From: Saccharina japonica
Lineage: Eukaryota; Sar; Phaeophyceae; Laminariales; Laminariaceae
Assembly (NCBI GenBank): GCA_008828725.1
Contig: MEHQ01002784.1
Coordinates: 150,298-214,297, forward strand
Length of the DNA: 64,000 nt
Direction: 5' to 3'
The position numbers were made by a program, and so were the translations under genes. Below the pieces are notes generated by a model. It ran no database searches and was not told where the DNA came from. It was given only the letters and a program-made list of their open reading frames with translations. Shown one piece after another: positions 33,091 to 43,313 of this stretch. Positions within the stretch are counted from its first letter, which is position 1, and each line of letters begins with the position of its first letter.

Positions 33091-33694
33091 CCACCCCCAC
33101 CTGCCACCTGCCACCTCATTTTTTTGGGCTATTTATAGTCGCAGTACGTATATATGTATATATATAGAGCAAAAGAATATTCCCAGTAAATTCTATTTCT
33201 TCTACAATGTGGAGTACCCAGCTCAAACAAAAATACAACGGTCATAATCGCCAGGGCCGAGGTAGTCACATACCTCATTTTGACTTTTGTTCGTTCACTA
33301 AAATCAAGTAAGTAGTGAAATAATCAAGAAAATGGACCTCGAAATCTGGCAAAACCAGCTCAACAATGAGTCGTTTTGGACAAAACATTGATTTTATCTC
33401 GAACTTCTGTCAATATTGAAAAAAGAAAAGAAAGCGAGGCTGGGTCAAGACCAAAACAATCGTTTCTTGCCTTTTAATTTGAAATCTTAAAGTGGGATCT
33501 TCGTATCGAAACGAAACTAAATGGCATCCCATAACAGGCTCGTTTTTTTGCCGATATCTCGGTCAATTTGAAAGTTTTTTTTTAATCGGAAAGAATTCGA
33601 ACCTCGCAAATTCATGAACCCGTCGTTTCCCATCATAATGTTTTACTCCAGAGCCCACCTGGCGAAACGAAAGATACTTTCACGGTTTATCGAC
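33091..33694. other. No recognisable gene
   Basis: AT-rich with oligo-T runs. TTCACTAAAATCAAGTAAG at 33294 echoes the ACTAAAACCAAGT word of the hAT minisatellite. Confidence 0.4.
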
Positions 33695-33888
33695 AGTAGT
33701 GGACAAACCCTGTTAGTGGATCTTCCTAAGGTAGCTAATTAGGCACTCTGATTGGCCAAGCAAGCACTGACCACTGGCATAGGGTTCGGGTTAGGGTTAG
33801 GGTTAGGGTTCGATCTGAGGGTCACACTACTACTACCAAGACAAAACCCCCATTTTAAAGATCCACTATCACCCTTTGTCCACCCCTC
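33695..33888. mobile_element. 194-bp MITE, second copy, 9-bp TSD, telomere-like core
   Basis: It has the same termini as 19078-19279 and the same GGGTTAGGGTTAGGGTTAGG core. The flanking 9-bp duplication TTTATCGAC lies at 33686-33694 and 33889-33897, unrelated to the first copy's duplication. The two copies differ by few substitutions and a short deletion near the right arm. Confidence 0.92.
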
Positions 33889-34074
33889 TTTATCGACTAT
33901 AAACTATAAATAGGTGTAAAATGTTCGGTGGAAAAAATCAAAAGCTTTTATCCTCTGCGCCTCCAGACGACGCTTTTAGAGGTACTTTCTGCACCAGCCG
34001 TATAATTGCACGTACGTGCTGTGGTCTGTTATATCTGCACGTACTTTTGCACCATCTTTACCCTTGCTCCCACC

Positions 34075-34185
34075 CGGACCTCTGATCCCACCCGGATCTG
34101 ATCCCATTTGGCACCCTGCTCCCACCCACAAGGTGCAGAAAAATAATCAGCCCTCCGCAGCAGCCGCCGGAGGCCCACCTGGCAC
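34075..34185. repeat. Direct repeat R4, copy 2
   Basis: This is the second copy of the GATCCCATTTGGCACCCTGC block at 32815. A third partial occurrence (GATCCCATTTGGTACCC) lies at 34189-34205. Confidence 0.75.
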
Positions 34186-34616
34186 CTCGATCCCATTTGG
34201 TACCCATGTAGGCCATACATATCTACAACAACCCCTGCTATACATATAACCGTATTTAATGTACGTGCAGATTCGTTAGACTCGCATGTACGTGCAAGTT
34301 CTCCGGAGCCGTACTTTCCGTATTGAAAACAACCCCTGGGCCCAGGAGATACGCGTACCTGAACACTGACTGAGGGGAAATAGTTGAAATGTACGTAAGT
34401 TCGTACTGTGCTGGTACGTGTACGAATTCATTTTTGTTTTTTCGTTTTTGTCTCCCCGTGCTCACCCGCTTCCTCCATGTTTTATACGGCACGAAGGGTT
34501 TGCAACGTATTTTTCGATTTGCTTTTGCGCAAACACTAAGAAATCGTGAGGGAACGGAAATTCACTTTTTTAGCGTCAAGAAAAACATTTTCTGAAAAGA
34601 CTTTTGCGCAAACACG

Positions 34617-34815
34617 TTTTTTTTTTTTTTCAGCCCATTCATTATCTTCGCACTTCCGTCTTTCTCCCCCCCCAAGTCGTAACTCAGAGCCGGGGTCACA
34701 AAGTAGGCTCCTCTCCCTCCTCCCCCACTAAAGTGTTTGCCTTGCTTTTTTATCGCGAAAATATTTCAACACTTTCTTCCCCTCGTCAACTCTCGCCGAA
34801 CTCTGTGTTTATATA
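34617..34815 (-). repeat. SINE-like repeat, minus strand, head missing
   Basis: The T13 run (34617-34630) marks the tail. The body ATTATCTTCGCACTTCCGTC to CGCGAAAATATTTC matches the family, but the tRNA-like head is absent past 34815. It is a 5'-truncated copy. Confidence 0.75.
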
Positions 34816-34861
34816 TACTTAGCTTCTTCATGTTTTCCTTTTTTTGGCTTTTTCTCTTCTT

Positions 34862-35100
34862 TCTTACTCTTTTTCTCTCTCGTGCACCTGGATTGCTAGC
34901 AGGGTAGGTCTTGCCTGTCGTACGTATACGGCATTGCACTGTCTGCTCTGCTGCACTGCAGCGTAGTATATCTGTGTCGTAGTTTTGTGACCACAGAACT
35001 GATATAATACGTCTCTAGGATGAAGAATCGGCACGGACACTGGGTGTGTAGATGTCGACGAATAGAAAGGAAGGTTTAATGTGAAGAACACACACGTATA
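34862..35100 (-). repeat. Dispersed repeat R3, copy 3 (reverse)
   Basis: This is the reverse complement of 30937-31180: CTCTCGTGCACCTGGATTGC, TTGCCTGTCGTACG, GGATGAAGAATCGGCACGG and TGTGAAGAACACACAC. The purine tail of the repeat is seen here as TTTTTCTCTTCTTTC. Confidence 0.8.
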
Positions 35101-35214
35101 CATAAGGGTTATACGATCATCGTGAAATTATTAGTAAAATCAAAAAAAATTCAGTCTGTTCGAACCCAGTACGTAACAATAACCCGAAAATTGAAGGGCT
35201 TGTCTTGTTAAAAC

Positions 35215-35480
35215 TGATGGGCCGGGCCGGGCCGGGCCGAGCCTTTCGAAAAACTGATCAGCCGGGCCGGGCCGGGCCGGGCCGCCAAGATTTGAAAATG
35301 TTATGGGCTAGGCCGGGCCGCGGTCTATCCAACCGTTGAAAAATTGATGGACCGGGCCGGGCCGCGGCCTATCCTCTGAAAATTTGAAAATTTGATACGC
35401 CAGGCCGGGCCGCAGCCCATTCTTTCGAAATTTGATTTGCCGGGCAGGGGCGCGCCCCATGAGATGTGGGCTCTTCGTGG
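35215..35480. repeat. GGGCCGGGCCG minisatellite (~55-65 bp period)
   Basis: Five degenerate units each join a GGCCGGGCCGGGCCG core to an A/T-rich spacer such as TTTCGAAAAACTGAT or TTGAAAATTTGATA. GGGCCGGGC arrays are common in subterminal regions of plant-type hAT elements, but I could not find matching termini or an 8-bp duplication here. Confidence 0.7.
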
Positions 35481-36903
35481 GCCGCTTCATGGGCCGGATG
35501 GAGCGGCCGATGATATATGGTGTGCTACCGATACTGCTACTACGGCCTTCACTGTGCCCATGAGGTGGCCCACGTGTTTGGACGGGCCCGCCCGGGCCGG
35601 CGCCTATGATATGTGGTGTGATCCGGCTACAGCTGCGACTTTTTGGGTGTTCTTGAGTTGCTGTCCGCCAGAAACAGCTACGTTCGTACGATGCATCTCT
35701 AGCAAATCGCCCCGGGTGCTATGATGCCTTGTGCAAATGTCGGGTGAAAACCTTGGTACCGCAGTGGGTGCACGGACGACACTTATCGCCGTCCCCGCGA
35801 TGTAGGCAGCATGACGCTCTTGCCCTGCTTCGTCCCGCGGCAGCGGAGTGTATTGCAGCAGTCGTACCGGGTGTCGCGGCAGCATGTACTACAGTACAGG
35901 AAACCTAATAAGAAACAGGCTAATAAGAAAGCCAGGCTGACATTTCCCAAAAAATAAGAAAAACACGAGGCTGGGCCCCCTCTGCAAAATAAGAAAGGCC
36001 TATTACCCCCCTGGGGCGAATCCCCGACGCCTCCGAGAAACCCTGCTGCTCGCTCCTGGTGGTCGAGAGTAACATCTTTCCAAGGGTACGCGCGGTGCCG
36101 AAGGCACCGCGCGGTACGGGATGGGACCGTTTTGCCCGCCGCAGGCGGNCGTCTTGCGAAGGTCCTTAGCCCTTGCTCAGAGGTGGTTTCAGCCTGCTTG
36201 TGGCTCTATAACGTTTCCTGGTGCTCGCAGCCGGACTACCGACGATGTGCAGTGTTTTTTGCAATATGGAGAGACACGCCTTGCCGGTAGATCGGAGGAC
36301 AGTGCGCCGGCCGCAAGGGCTCAAATGACGCCGGCATTGAATTGAGGCGATCACCATGTGCTCGTGGTACCGAACAGGCCTCGTATTTCGTCAAACCGAC
36401 CGGTGGGGCGAAGTGCCTTTGGTTGTATATATATACGTATCTTCATTCTGGGCCGTTCAGTATTTTTAGTTTTCTACGAAAACAAAAGACGTATGAGGAG
36501 TTTTCCCGGAAAAAACAGGCGTTTTTCATATGACCACCCCTCCTTGTACAACAGTACGCTTTTGTGGAGACAATTACTTATCAATAGACGTATTGGGCAC
36601 CGTACTTTAACGTGTTCGTGGTTGATGTTTTGAGAGTGAGGTTAATATGACTCTTGAATGCACTAAAAACGATCATCACTTTCCTCGGAAAGGTAATTCT
36701 CAATTAGGGAAATCGGCTGTTTCACGGTTACGGACACGATACAGGTTTCAAGTCACGAGTGTATCAACCATTTATTCGGAGCTGGGCCACAAGGTCTATA
36801 ATTTCCTCGATGTTACCACAATCTCAACGCCTACCACGCCTATCCCCACCACATTTTCATTCTCCACTCCCGCTTTAGCATCCCGGACCAGGTACAAATC
36901 ATC
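35481..36903. other. Upstream region of the dehydrogenase; no other gene recognised
   Basis: This contains a GC-rich hairpin at 36086-36117 (arms GTACGCGCGGTGCC / GGCACCGCGCGGTAC, loop GAA) and an unknown base at 36149. A fragment near 36655-36715 (GGAAAGGTAATTCTCA) belongs to the family at 1410-1960. In the dehydrogenase frame the nearest upstream stop is TAA at 36799, leaving 34 open codons before the chosen ATG. No TATA box can be assigned with confidence. Confidence 0.45.
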
Positions 36904-37800
36904 ATGTGGTTCTTCAGCAGCGTGCCCAGCTACCACAGAATGGGAAAGGTGGTTGTGGTGACGGGATGTGACCACGGAATCGGGAACGCTACCGCCAAGA
37001 AACTCAATTCGCTCGGGTACACGGTGATCGCGGGATGCCTCACCGACGAAGGCGCCAGCAAACTGCAAGAGAAGGTCACCGGTATCAGGGCCGAGAAATG
37101 CGACATCGCAAAGACCGAAGACGTGGCGCGCCTGGTGTCTATCGTGGAGACGGAGTACGGGGGGGAACTACACGCCCTCGTCAACAACGCCGGGATAGTG
37201 AGTAGCGGGCAGGTCCTTATCGTCCCTCTCGAGGCAGCGGAGAAGGTCGTCACGGTCAATCTCCTCGGCACGATGAGGATGACCAAGATGTTCCTCCCCC
37301 TGTTGGTGGACAACCCTGGGTCGAGGATCGTCTTCGTGTCGTCCATTGCTGGACTATGCCCTCTGTGGGGGGGCTCGTCGTACACTGCATCCAAGTTCGG
37401 GATCGAGGGATACGCCCGCGTTCTGCGCGACGAGCTTCACGTGTTTGACGTCCAAGTGAGCGTCATCAATCCCGGATTCACCGACACAAACATGGTCAAG
37501 AGCTCGGTTCAGCCTATCAGGGACAACTTCGAGGCATGCCCGGACCGGATCAAGAAGCTGTTCGGGTTGGACTACGCGGACAGGTGCTGCGAACACACCG
37601 AGAAAAATCTGAGCGCAGGGATGGACGATGCTTCTGTGCCCGTGGATTGCGTCTGCAAGGCCGTGGGGTCCATGAACTGTGGGTACAGGTACTACAGCGG
37701 ACTTATGGCCAATACCGTGTTCCGCATCGCTGCGATATTCCCGGCCTTTTGCAGCTTTCTGGGCCGGTTTGTGGAGGTCCTCCCTGCTCCAGAGAAGTGA
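36904..37800 (+). CDS. Short-chain dehydrogenase/reductase, SDR9C-like
   Basis: The product is a 298-residue NAD(P)-dependent oxidoreductase of the classical SDR fold, complete and uninterrupted. The cofactor glycine motif TGCDHGIG is at residues 20-27, NNAG at 94-97, catalytic Asn 119 in VNLLGT, Ser 147 in VSSIAG, and the YTASK motif with Tyr 160 and Lys 164. INPGFTDT follows at 188-195. The GCLTDEG segment after the second strand is characteristic of the SDR9C group (retinol, 17-beta-hydroxysteroid and 3-hydroxybutyrate dehydrogenases). The substrate cannot be read from the sequence. ATG 36904 gives a 12-residue hydrophobic-leaning lead; Met13 (36940) is an equally plausible start close to the first beta strand. 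The C-terminal FRIAAIFPAFCSFLGRF could be a membrane-associating helix. No introns are needed. Confidence 0.92.
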   Translation: MWFFSSVPSYHRMGKVVVVTGCDHGIGNATAKKLNSLGYTVIAGCLTDEGASKLQEKVTGIRAEKCDIAKTEDVARLVSIVETEYGGELHALVNNAGIVSSGQVLIVPLEAAEKVVTVNLLGTMRMTKMFLPLLVDNPGSRIVFVSSIAGLCPLWGGSSYTASKFGIEGYARVLRDELHVFDVQVSVINPGFTDTNMVKSSVQPIRDNFEACPDRIKKLFGLDYADRCCEHTEKNLSAGMDDASVPVDCVCKAVGSMNCGYRYYSGLMANTVFRIAAIFPAFCSFLGRFVEVLPAPEK

Positions 37801-38582
37801 CTTTGCTTTATTTCGCTTGTTTTTCTGCCTGGGTGGGTTTGATGCCGACATGTCGCACGATTGAAGACTAANATATCGTTCTCCTGTAGGAGACTTTGGA
37901 GTTTGTTTTGATGAGAGTGAGTGATCGGTTCAGTAGTGCAGAACGGTAGAAGGAGGAGGAGGAGTCGCGTGGTGCAGTAGTGCAGCACGGTGGCGAAATT
38001 GTGGGGGTCCCAGCTGGATAGATTGTAGATGAAGGGAGACACGGCTCTCAACGCGTGCTACGATGTGATAGGCGTAGCTCGTTTTTGACACACGAGGCAA
38101 ATACTTCTGACCAACCGGGCTCCTGGACCCAATATCGTTGGAATAGTATGCGTGTTTCGCTATATATATATATATACAAAAAAACGTGATGTACCCTGGG
38201 CTTGGGATTGTTCATCGGCTTGCACTTCCAGCTTTTCTCTAAAAGTCAGTCGGTGGGTGAGGTTTAGAGGTCCTCTAGCGAGGAGCCTCAGAACTATTGG
38301 GTGATACCCCTACAAGACAAACACGCCTCATTGTTGTTTCACGTCCGGACACAAACTCTGATGAACAATGATCTAAATCTGACAGGGCCAACAGCACGAC
38401 ACACTGCCCTTAAGTCATCGGACAAGACGGATATACTCGCTCTCTGCCTTACAATCCGTCCGACGTCCTACTCATCTATGCAGGCGTAATCAGCTACGGT
38501 GCGTAAGAACACTGACCCGCCTCCCAGCACGATCTTTCCCCTACTTCTCGCGAAAGTCTCGACGTTTTCGGCCTTTGGTAAT
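37801..38582. other. 3' flank of the dehydrogenase; no gene recognised
   Basis: Unknown base at 37872; short (GGA)n at 37951 and (TA)n at 38161. No canonical AATAAA polyadenylation signal in the first 150 bases after the stop. Confidence 0.45.
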
Positions 38583-39110
38583 GGGGGGTGTGTACTTCAT
38601 TATCATGCATGGACGCGTGTCGGTTTATGACCAGTAGACCTCGCCATCCCTACCAATGCGGGACGGAGCATGTCTGGGTTTTCCCGACCAGGCCTAGACC
38701 ATGTGTGAGCACCAACGCAAGCGAAGCTGCCGTGAAGTGTTGGCGAGTGCATGAAGGTGTGAGCTGCATCCTACCTAAGACCGGCTTGTCAGGCGGACTT
38801 TGATATGGATGACTAGCCTTCCAATGAGTTAAATTATAATATGGCTGTCGTGGCTACTTTCATGAACAGCAATGGGAGCACTATGTATCTGCCGTCATGA
38901 CATGCCTTACCATTATCACCACTCTAACGTGATTCCCGTGCACCAATTTCCACTTTGTGCCTGGAGTTGGAGGCGTTTCCCAGACCCGAGATCCCAACAA
39001 AAAATTATCCTACTCCAGACCCGCTTCTTGCGTACCGCACAACAAAAAAAAATGAACAAAAAAAAAAAAAAAAAACGGTACCCTGGTTGTCTAGCTCACG
39101 CAGTGAGAGG
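38583..39110 (+). repeat. Dispersed repeat R5, copy 1
   Basis: This is an inverted, about 75 percent similar counterpart of 51795-52258. Shared landmarks are a CATCCCTAC-AATGC-GGAC block near 38645, GGGTTTTC, GTGAGCTGCATCCT near 38760, CAATGAGTTAA near 38822, GACAGCAATGGG, and after an A-run (39050-39077) the phrase ACCCTGGTTGTCTAGCTCAC. The frames are not conserved between copies, so it is a decayed mobile repeat of unknown class. Confidence 0.7.
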
Positions 39111-39834
39111 CATGTTTGGGAGAGGGGGCGGGGGGGGTTAGGTGTATGATATCCAAATCCTCGGGCGCCCCTGGTGTACTCGTAGATTTTGGTGTTGTTT
39201 TTTAACGCATGTTTTTGCTGTTTCATATTTTCCAATTTGTTTCACTGCACCCCACACAAACGTTTTTTTCGACGCGGAACCTACTGAGTCACGTTTGACT
39301 GGGTATATATGTTTTAAACACCCCCGCAGGGAGGAGATATATGCGAGAGGTGAAGAGAAGCCTGTAGTACCGTAGCAAACACAGGGCACCGATCTTGCGG
39401 CCCTCATTATGCCAGTTGCGTTCACGGCCAGACTCAAATCGCTCTCCACATTGGGTGACTTGAGACACAAGGACAGCCTTGAATACGCGGCAGCAGCAGT
39501 TCGAGGAGCTAAAGAGCGCCGCGCGCGAAGGCGGTGTTTCTGCAGAAACATTTTCCAACCTTGACACGCTGTGAGGCCTACTATGTGACGGCTCCCTCGA
39601 GGAAGAGGAGTACAACAGCGAGCTCGGGGAGCTTCTACGTTCAATTCGTCCATCGCGATCGGACACGAGTGGCTCGACAACTGCACCTATGCCAGGGCCC
39701 AAGCCTTAGGTGAGTCCCACACCGTCGAAAGTGAGCAGAGCCCAAGCACGTGCGACTACTGCAACCGGTGGGTTGAGAAAACGTTCGAGGCCACCATTAC
39801 AGGCAGTTTTGGCGTGAAGCCCCCGCAGCAGTCC
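39111..39834. other. No recognisable gene; possible upstream part of the DDE pseudogene
   Basis: The stretch 39480-39830 is less AT-rich and may include more of the transposase whose C-terminal part follows. I could not identify motifs in it. Confidence 0.35.
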
Positions 39835-40640
39835 ATCCTTTTTGCCGACAATCTGCGCGGGCAGACGACAGAAGAGTAAAACAAAAAACCTCAAGGAGGG
39901 ATGCAACACTCTGCTTTGGCTGCTGCCATCAGGGTGCTCGGATGAGGTGCATCCGGTCGATGCAGGATACGGGCGGCTGGTCAAGTTGGGTGTGGGGAAG
40001 GTCCTCTAGGCATGGTTGCAGAAGGGTGACAACGTGGAAGCGTGGGACATCATCAAGCTGTCTGCCTCCGACCGTAGGGTCTTGCAGACGCACTCGGTGC
40101 CTGAGGCCGTCGAAAATTTTGTTTCGGACCAGCTCTAATGTAGACGCCTGTTGGAAAAGACTGGGCTTGCGATGACAGCAGATGGTACCGACTACAACCT
40201 CATCTACCTCGAAGGCGTGGACGGGCCGTACACGTTCATGGGCGCCAATGACGGCACGAAACTCCCGATTGACGTGCAGCCCTTTACTTTCCCGGACGAG
40301 GACCATCCCGAAGGGTCGAGCGACGAGGAGGGCGAGGACGAAACGGAGGGTGACAACACCGGGCGACTTCGTGGATCGGACGACGTAGAAATGCTTGACG
40401 ATGATGATGACCTCGATGCTGATGAAACAACAGTGCCCCTGGAATGCCAACCGGGTCATGCGTTTGTCCGTTCACCTCCTCCGGCCCTCGATGCATCACT
40501 CATGCAGCGGCACATCATGCTGTGCCGGGTGATGGGATGGTTGAAAGGTTTCATCACACGACGGGCACAGGCACGGACACGCCAATATTACGACTACAGT
40601 ACCGGCCCTCTCACAAGAAACGAGAAATCGGGCTCAGGCT
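39835..40640 (+). pseudogene. DDE-type transposase pseudogene, C-terminal part
   Basis: This reads FADNLRGQTTEE, a stop, and after a one-base frame change NLKEGCNTLLWLLPSGCSDE then VHPVDAGYGRLVKLGVG. It continues with WDIIKLSASDRRVL, and in another frame FEKTGLAMTADG and an acidic tail (DEEGEDETEGD). The ADN...LPxGxxDExxPVDAGxG arrangement is that of DDE-1 superfamily (pogo/jerky-like) transposases in protists, with ADN the second catalytic Asp and PVDAG the zone near the third. There are stops at about 39877 and 40006 and at least two frame changes. The N-terminal DNA-binding part is absent or unrecognisable. Confidence 0.7.
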
Positions 40641-40959
40641 GACTTTCTAAATATGGGCGCACGCGAAAGCACACTTTCTTATGTTGCCTTTTCTTATTTC
40701 GGTCCCCGAAAATGAGTTTTTCCTAGTAGTGCACAAGGATCGTCCCGCGCGCATGATTGTCGTTTTTTTTATCCAAGTATTAGAGTACAGTATCATCGCC
40801 CGCCTCCACAGCGGTAAACTAGGCCAGGCCATGCCCTCGGTACTAAATTGTAGTCCGGTTCGGGGCCACACGAAATAAATCCAGCATATCCTCTCCCCGA
40901 GCTATTGTACTGCAAAGGCCTGCTGGTCCGTTAGGCGCACGTTTGGCGTGCAAGCCCTG
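40641..40959. other. Spacer between convergent transposase pseudogenes
   Basis: No gene. AT-rich at the left and GC-rich at the right. It separates the C-terminal ends of the two inverted pseudogenes. Confidence 0.45.
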
Positions 40960-42090
40960 CTACTAGATTGTGCGGTCGACGCCACCCCCCCCACCCAAGG
41001 CGACACACTTGCGCTTGCACCGGGATTTCCCTTTCGCTCTCTCGACGGGTTCAGCATCGTCGACTCCATCCTCTTCTTCGTTATCTTCCTGTTCTTCGCC
41101 TCCTTCCTCATACTCTTCCTTTTCTTGGTTCTCTTTGACAGACTCAACGCCGTGAGCAAGGTACTCTAGCAGCGCCCAAGATCCCTCCCTCGACGAGCCG
41201 TCCACCGAGTAATTGGCCAACGGCAGCTTCACACTGTGTGTGCGGCCGCCACGGTCGAGAAGCATTCTGTAGTCGTAGAGGTGGCGGGTGCGAGCCTGAG
41301 AATGCTGCGTGATAGCCCCCTTGAGCCACCCGATACCCGACCGCAGCATTATCGGCCGCTTCGCGAGTGCCGCGGTGAGTGTGGTAGGTGCTGAGCTTAC
41401 CAGGGCGTACCCCGTGCGGATTTCGAGGTGCAGGGGCTCCTCGCCTTCGGCGAGGTCATCGTCGACGTCCAGGGCTGTAAGTTCGTCGATCGTGCCACCG
41501 CGGCTCCCACCCCCTTCCTCGTCCTAGTCATCGCCCTCGTTGCTCGAGCCTGGCGGGTGTTCCTTGTCGGCAGGAGCAGGCAAGGCCGGCAGCACATCCT
41601 CACACGACTCCGGCGTGCTCTTTGCGTCCAGGAAGGAGATTTCCTCCTCCATACCTTTAAGGTTGATGAGGTTGTCATCGCTTCCGTCTGCGGTTATCAC
41701 CAGGCCAGTCTTCTCGAACATGCTCCTGCGATAGTCGACGCCCATATCGATGTCGATTTTCTTCGCAGCTTCGCCGACCCATTGCGTGATCAAGATCCAA
41801 CACTGGGATGCCGTCAGATCATTTGACTCCCACATCTCAACATGGCCAGCGTCGACCAGCAATTTGTCAAAGGCCTTGCACACGTGCACCTCAAACAGGC
41901 TCCCATAGCCGGCATCTATAGGCTGGATCTCGTCTGTGCAGATTATCGAAGACTTGGTCTGTGACCTAACCCTCTTTGGCTTGTGCCTTCAAAAGCTGAA
42001 ATTGGTCAGCGGTCAATGCACCCATGTGGTTCAGGCTAGCCAGTCGGGTCTTAACCGGGAGAACGGCCGCAGCGTCCATGATAAAGAACA
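40960..42090 (-). pseudogene. DDE-type transposase pseudogene, inverted relative of 39835-40640
   Basis: On the minus strand from about 42085 it reads FMDAAAVLPVKTRLASLNHM, then after a stop CTDEIQPIDAGYGSLFEVHV, CKAFDKLL, MWESNDLTASQCWILITQWV, FEKTGLVITADGSDDNLINL and an acidic tail. Further down (to about 40963) is GIGWLKGAITQHSQARTRH, which matches VMGWLKGFITRRAQARTRQ in the plus-strand copy. The two are homologous but well diverged, so they are different insertions and not one recent duplication. At least two stops or frame changes make this copy non-functional. Confidence 0.7.
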
Positions 42091-42269
42091 GTGCATACTA
42101 TGATACCATACAGCAGGGAGTCACCTGACCGCCTCGTTCAGCGGGTTTTCCCTGAGAGCCCATTTTGATTTTTAGGGGCCCGGGGATGATTTTGTTTCAG
42201 GAAAAAAAGGGGGAAAGTTTGAAAAACAATTGGGGAAAACATATTGAAACAAAATGTACCGCTGTACAG

Positions 42270-42335
42270 TACGTACTATTAAATAAAAGTAGTATAAATA
42301 CGTCAGCTGTGAGTACAACCGATTGAATGGAATAT
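42270..42335. repeat. Fragment of the 1410-1960 TIR family
   Basis: TATAAATACGTCAGCTGTGA and CAACCGATTGAATGG repeat the interior of the element at 1410. The ends are missing. Confidence 0.6.
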
Positions 42336-42499
42336 GTACTGCTACTGTAAAACGTCTGGTGCTGTCAAGCCATCTGGTGGCAGTGGTGCCATGGGTGTCT
42401 TAGGCCCAGGCCAACCACGGGAAGGGGCCAGCTTTTTGAAAACTTAGGCAGTGACTAGGCTGAGAGCTTTCTTAATTGTTTCAAAATTTAACGGTGACT

Positions 42500-42570
42500 T
42501 TCTACTGAGCTACTTTCTTATGAGAGGGCCGGTAGTGTATAGGGTGTGAATCGAGCGAACCGGCGCGACG
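42500..42570 (-). pseudogene. Third, minimal trace of the DDE transposase C-terminus
   Basis: HYRPSHKK on the minus strand matches QYRPSHKKRE at the very end of the plus-strand pseudogene (about 40600-40635). Only this short tail can be aligned, so support is modest. Confidence 0.35.
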
Positions 42571-42933
42571 CTCAGTATGAGACTTCCACTCGGGAGGTGC
42601 ATTGCTGTTGGCCAGCCCGCAGCATACTCGGTTCGCGGGTGCTACTGGGTGAGGCCACTTCGCTTTCGACAATGCTTCGACATGAGCTCCGGCCGCCACC
42701 ACAGTGAGTGGGCAACAGGGACATCGGCCGGGGCGGTCGCACTGGACGTGCCAAGGAGGACAATGATGAGGGGGGAAATGGCAGCGAGAAAAGGAGACAG
42801 GAAGGAAGAGGAAGGGGAGGAGATGGTTACATTGAAGAAAGCGGTTTAAAAGAGAACAGCAGCAACAGTGGCAGTGAGAGTGTGGAAGGGACAGGAGCGG
42901 ATAAAGAGTGGAAGGGGAGTGACGACGATATGC

Positions 42934-43313
42934 ACATTATTTGACTTTTTCGTGGCACGTGTCGCGACACGTGTCGCGACACGCCGCAGCATGTGGCGAC
43001 ATGCCGCGACACCCCGTCGCGGCGAGTGTTGCGGGAGGTGTCGCGGCGAGTGTCACTAAAACCCTAGCCCTAACCCCAACCCCAACCCTGAATCTACGTG
43101 TCTCGGCGTGCCGCGGCAGCGTCCGTGCCGTGTCGCGGCATGTCGTGACACGTCGCGACATGTCGCGACACCCCCTAACCCCAACCCCAACCCTGACTCT
43201 ACGTGTCGCGGCGTGCCGCGACAGCGTCCGTGGCGTGTCGTGGCATGTCGTGACATGTCGCAACATGTTGCGACACGTGTCGCGACACGTGCCACGAAAA
43301 AGTCAAATAATGT
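42934..43313. mobile_element. 380-bp foldback element built of TGTCGCGACA words
   Basis: The arms start ACATTATTTGACTTTTTCGT (42934) and end with its exact complement at 43313; perfect pairing extends about 45 bp and imperfect pairing continues inward. The interior consists of GTGTCGCGACACGTGTCGCG and variants plus two blocks of CCCTAACCCCAACCCCAACC (43065-43090 and 43172-43195). No target duplication is evident, so the exact edges are uncertain. Long open frames on both strands are artefacts. Confidence 0.85.

Noticed and set aside
35604..35885. Minus-strand 93-codon ORF as a gene
   Set aside because: Overlaps the plus-strand frame of similar quality, has no recognisable domain and borders a low-complexity array.
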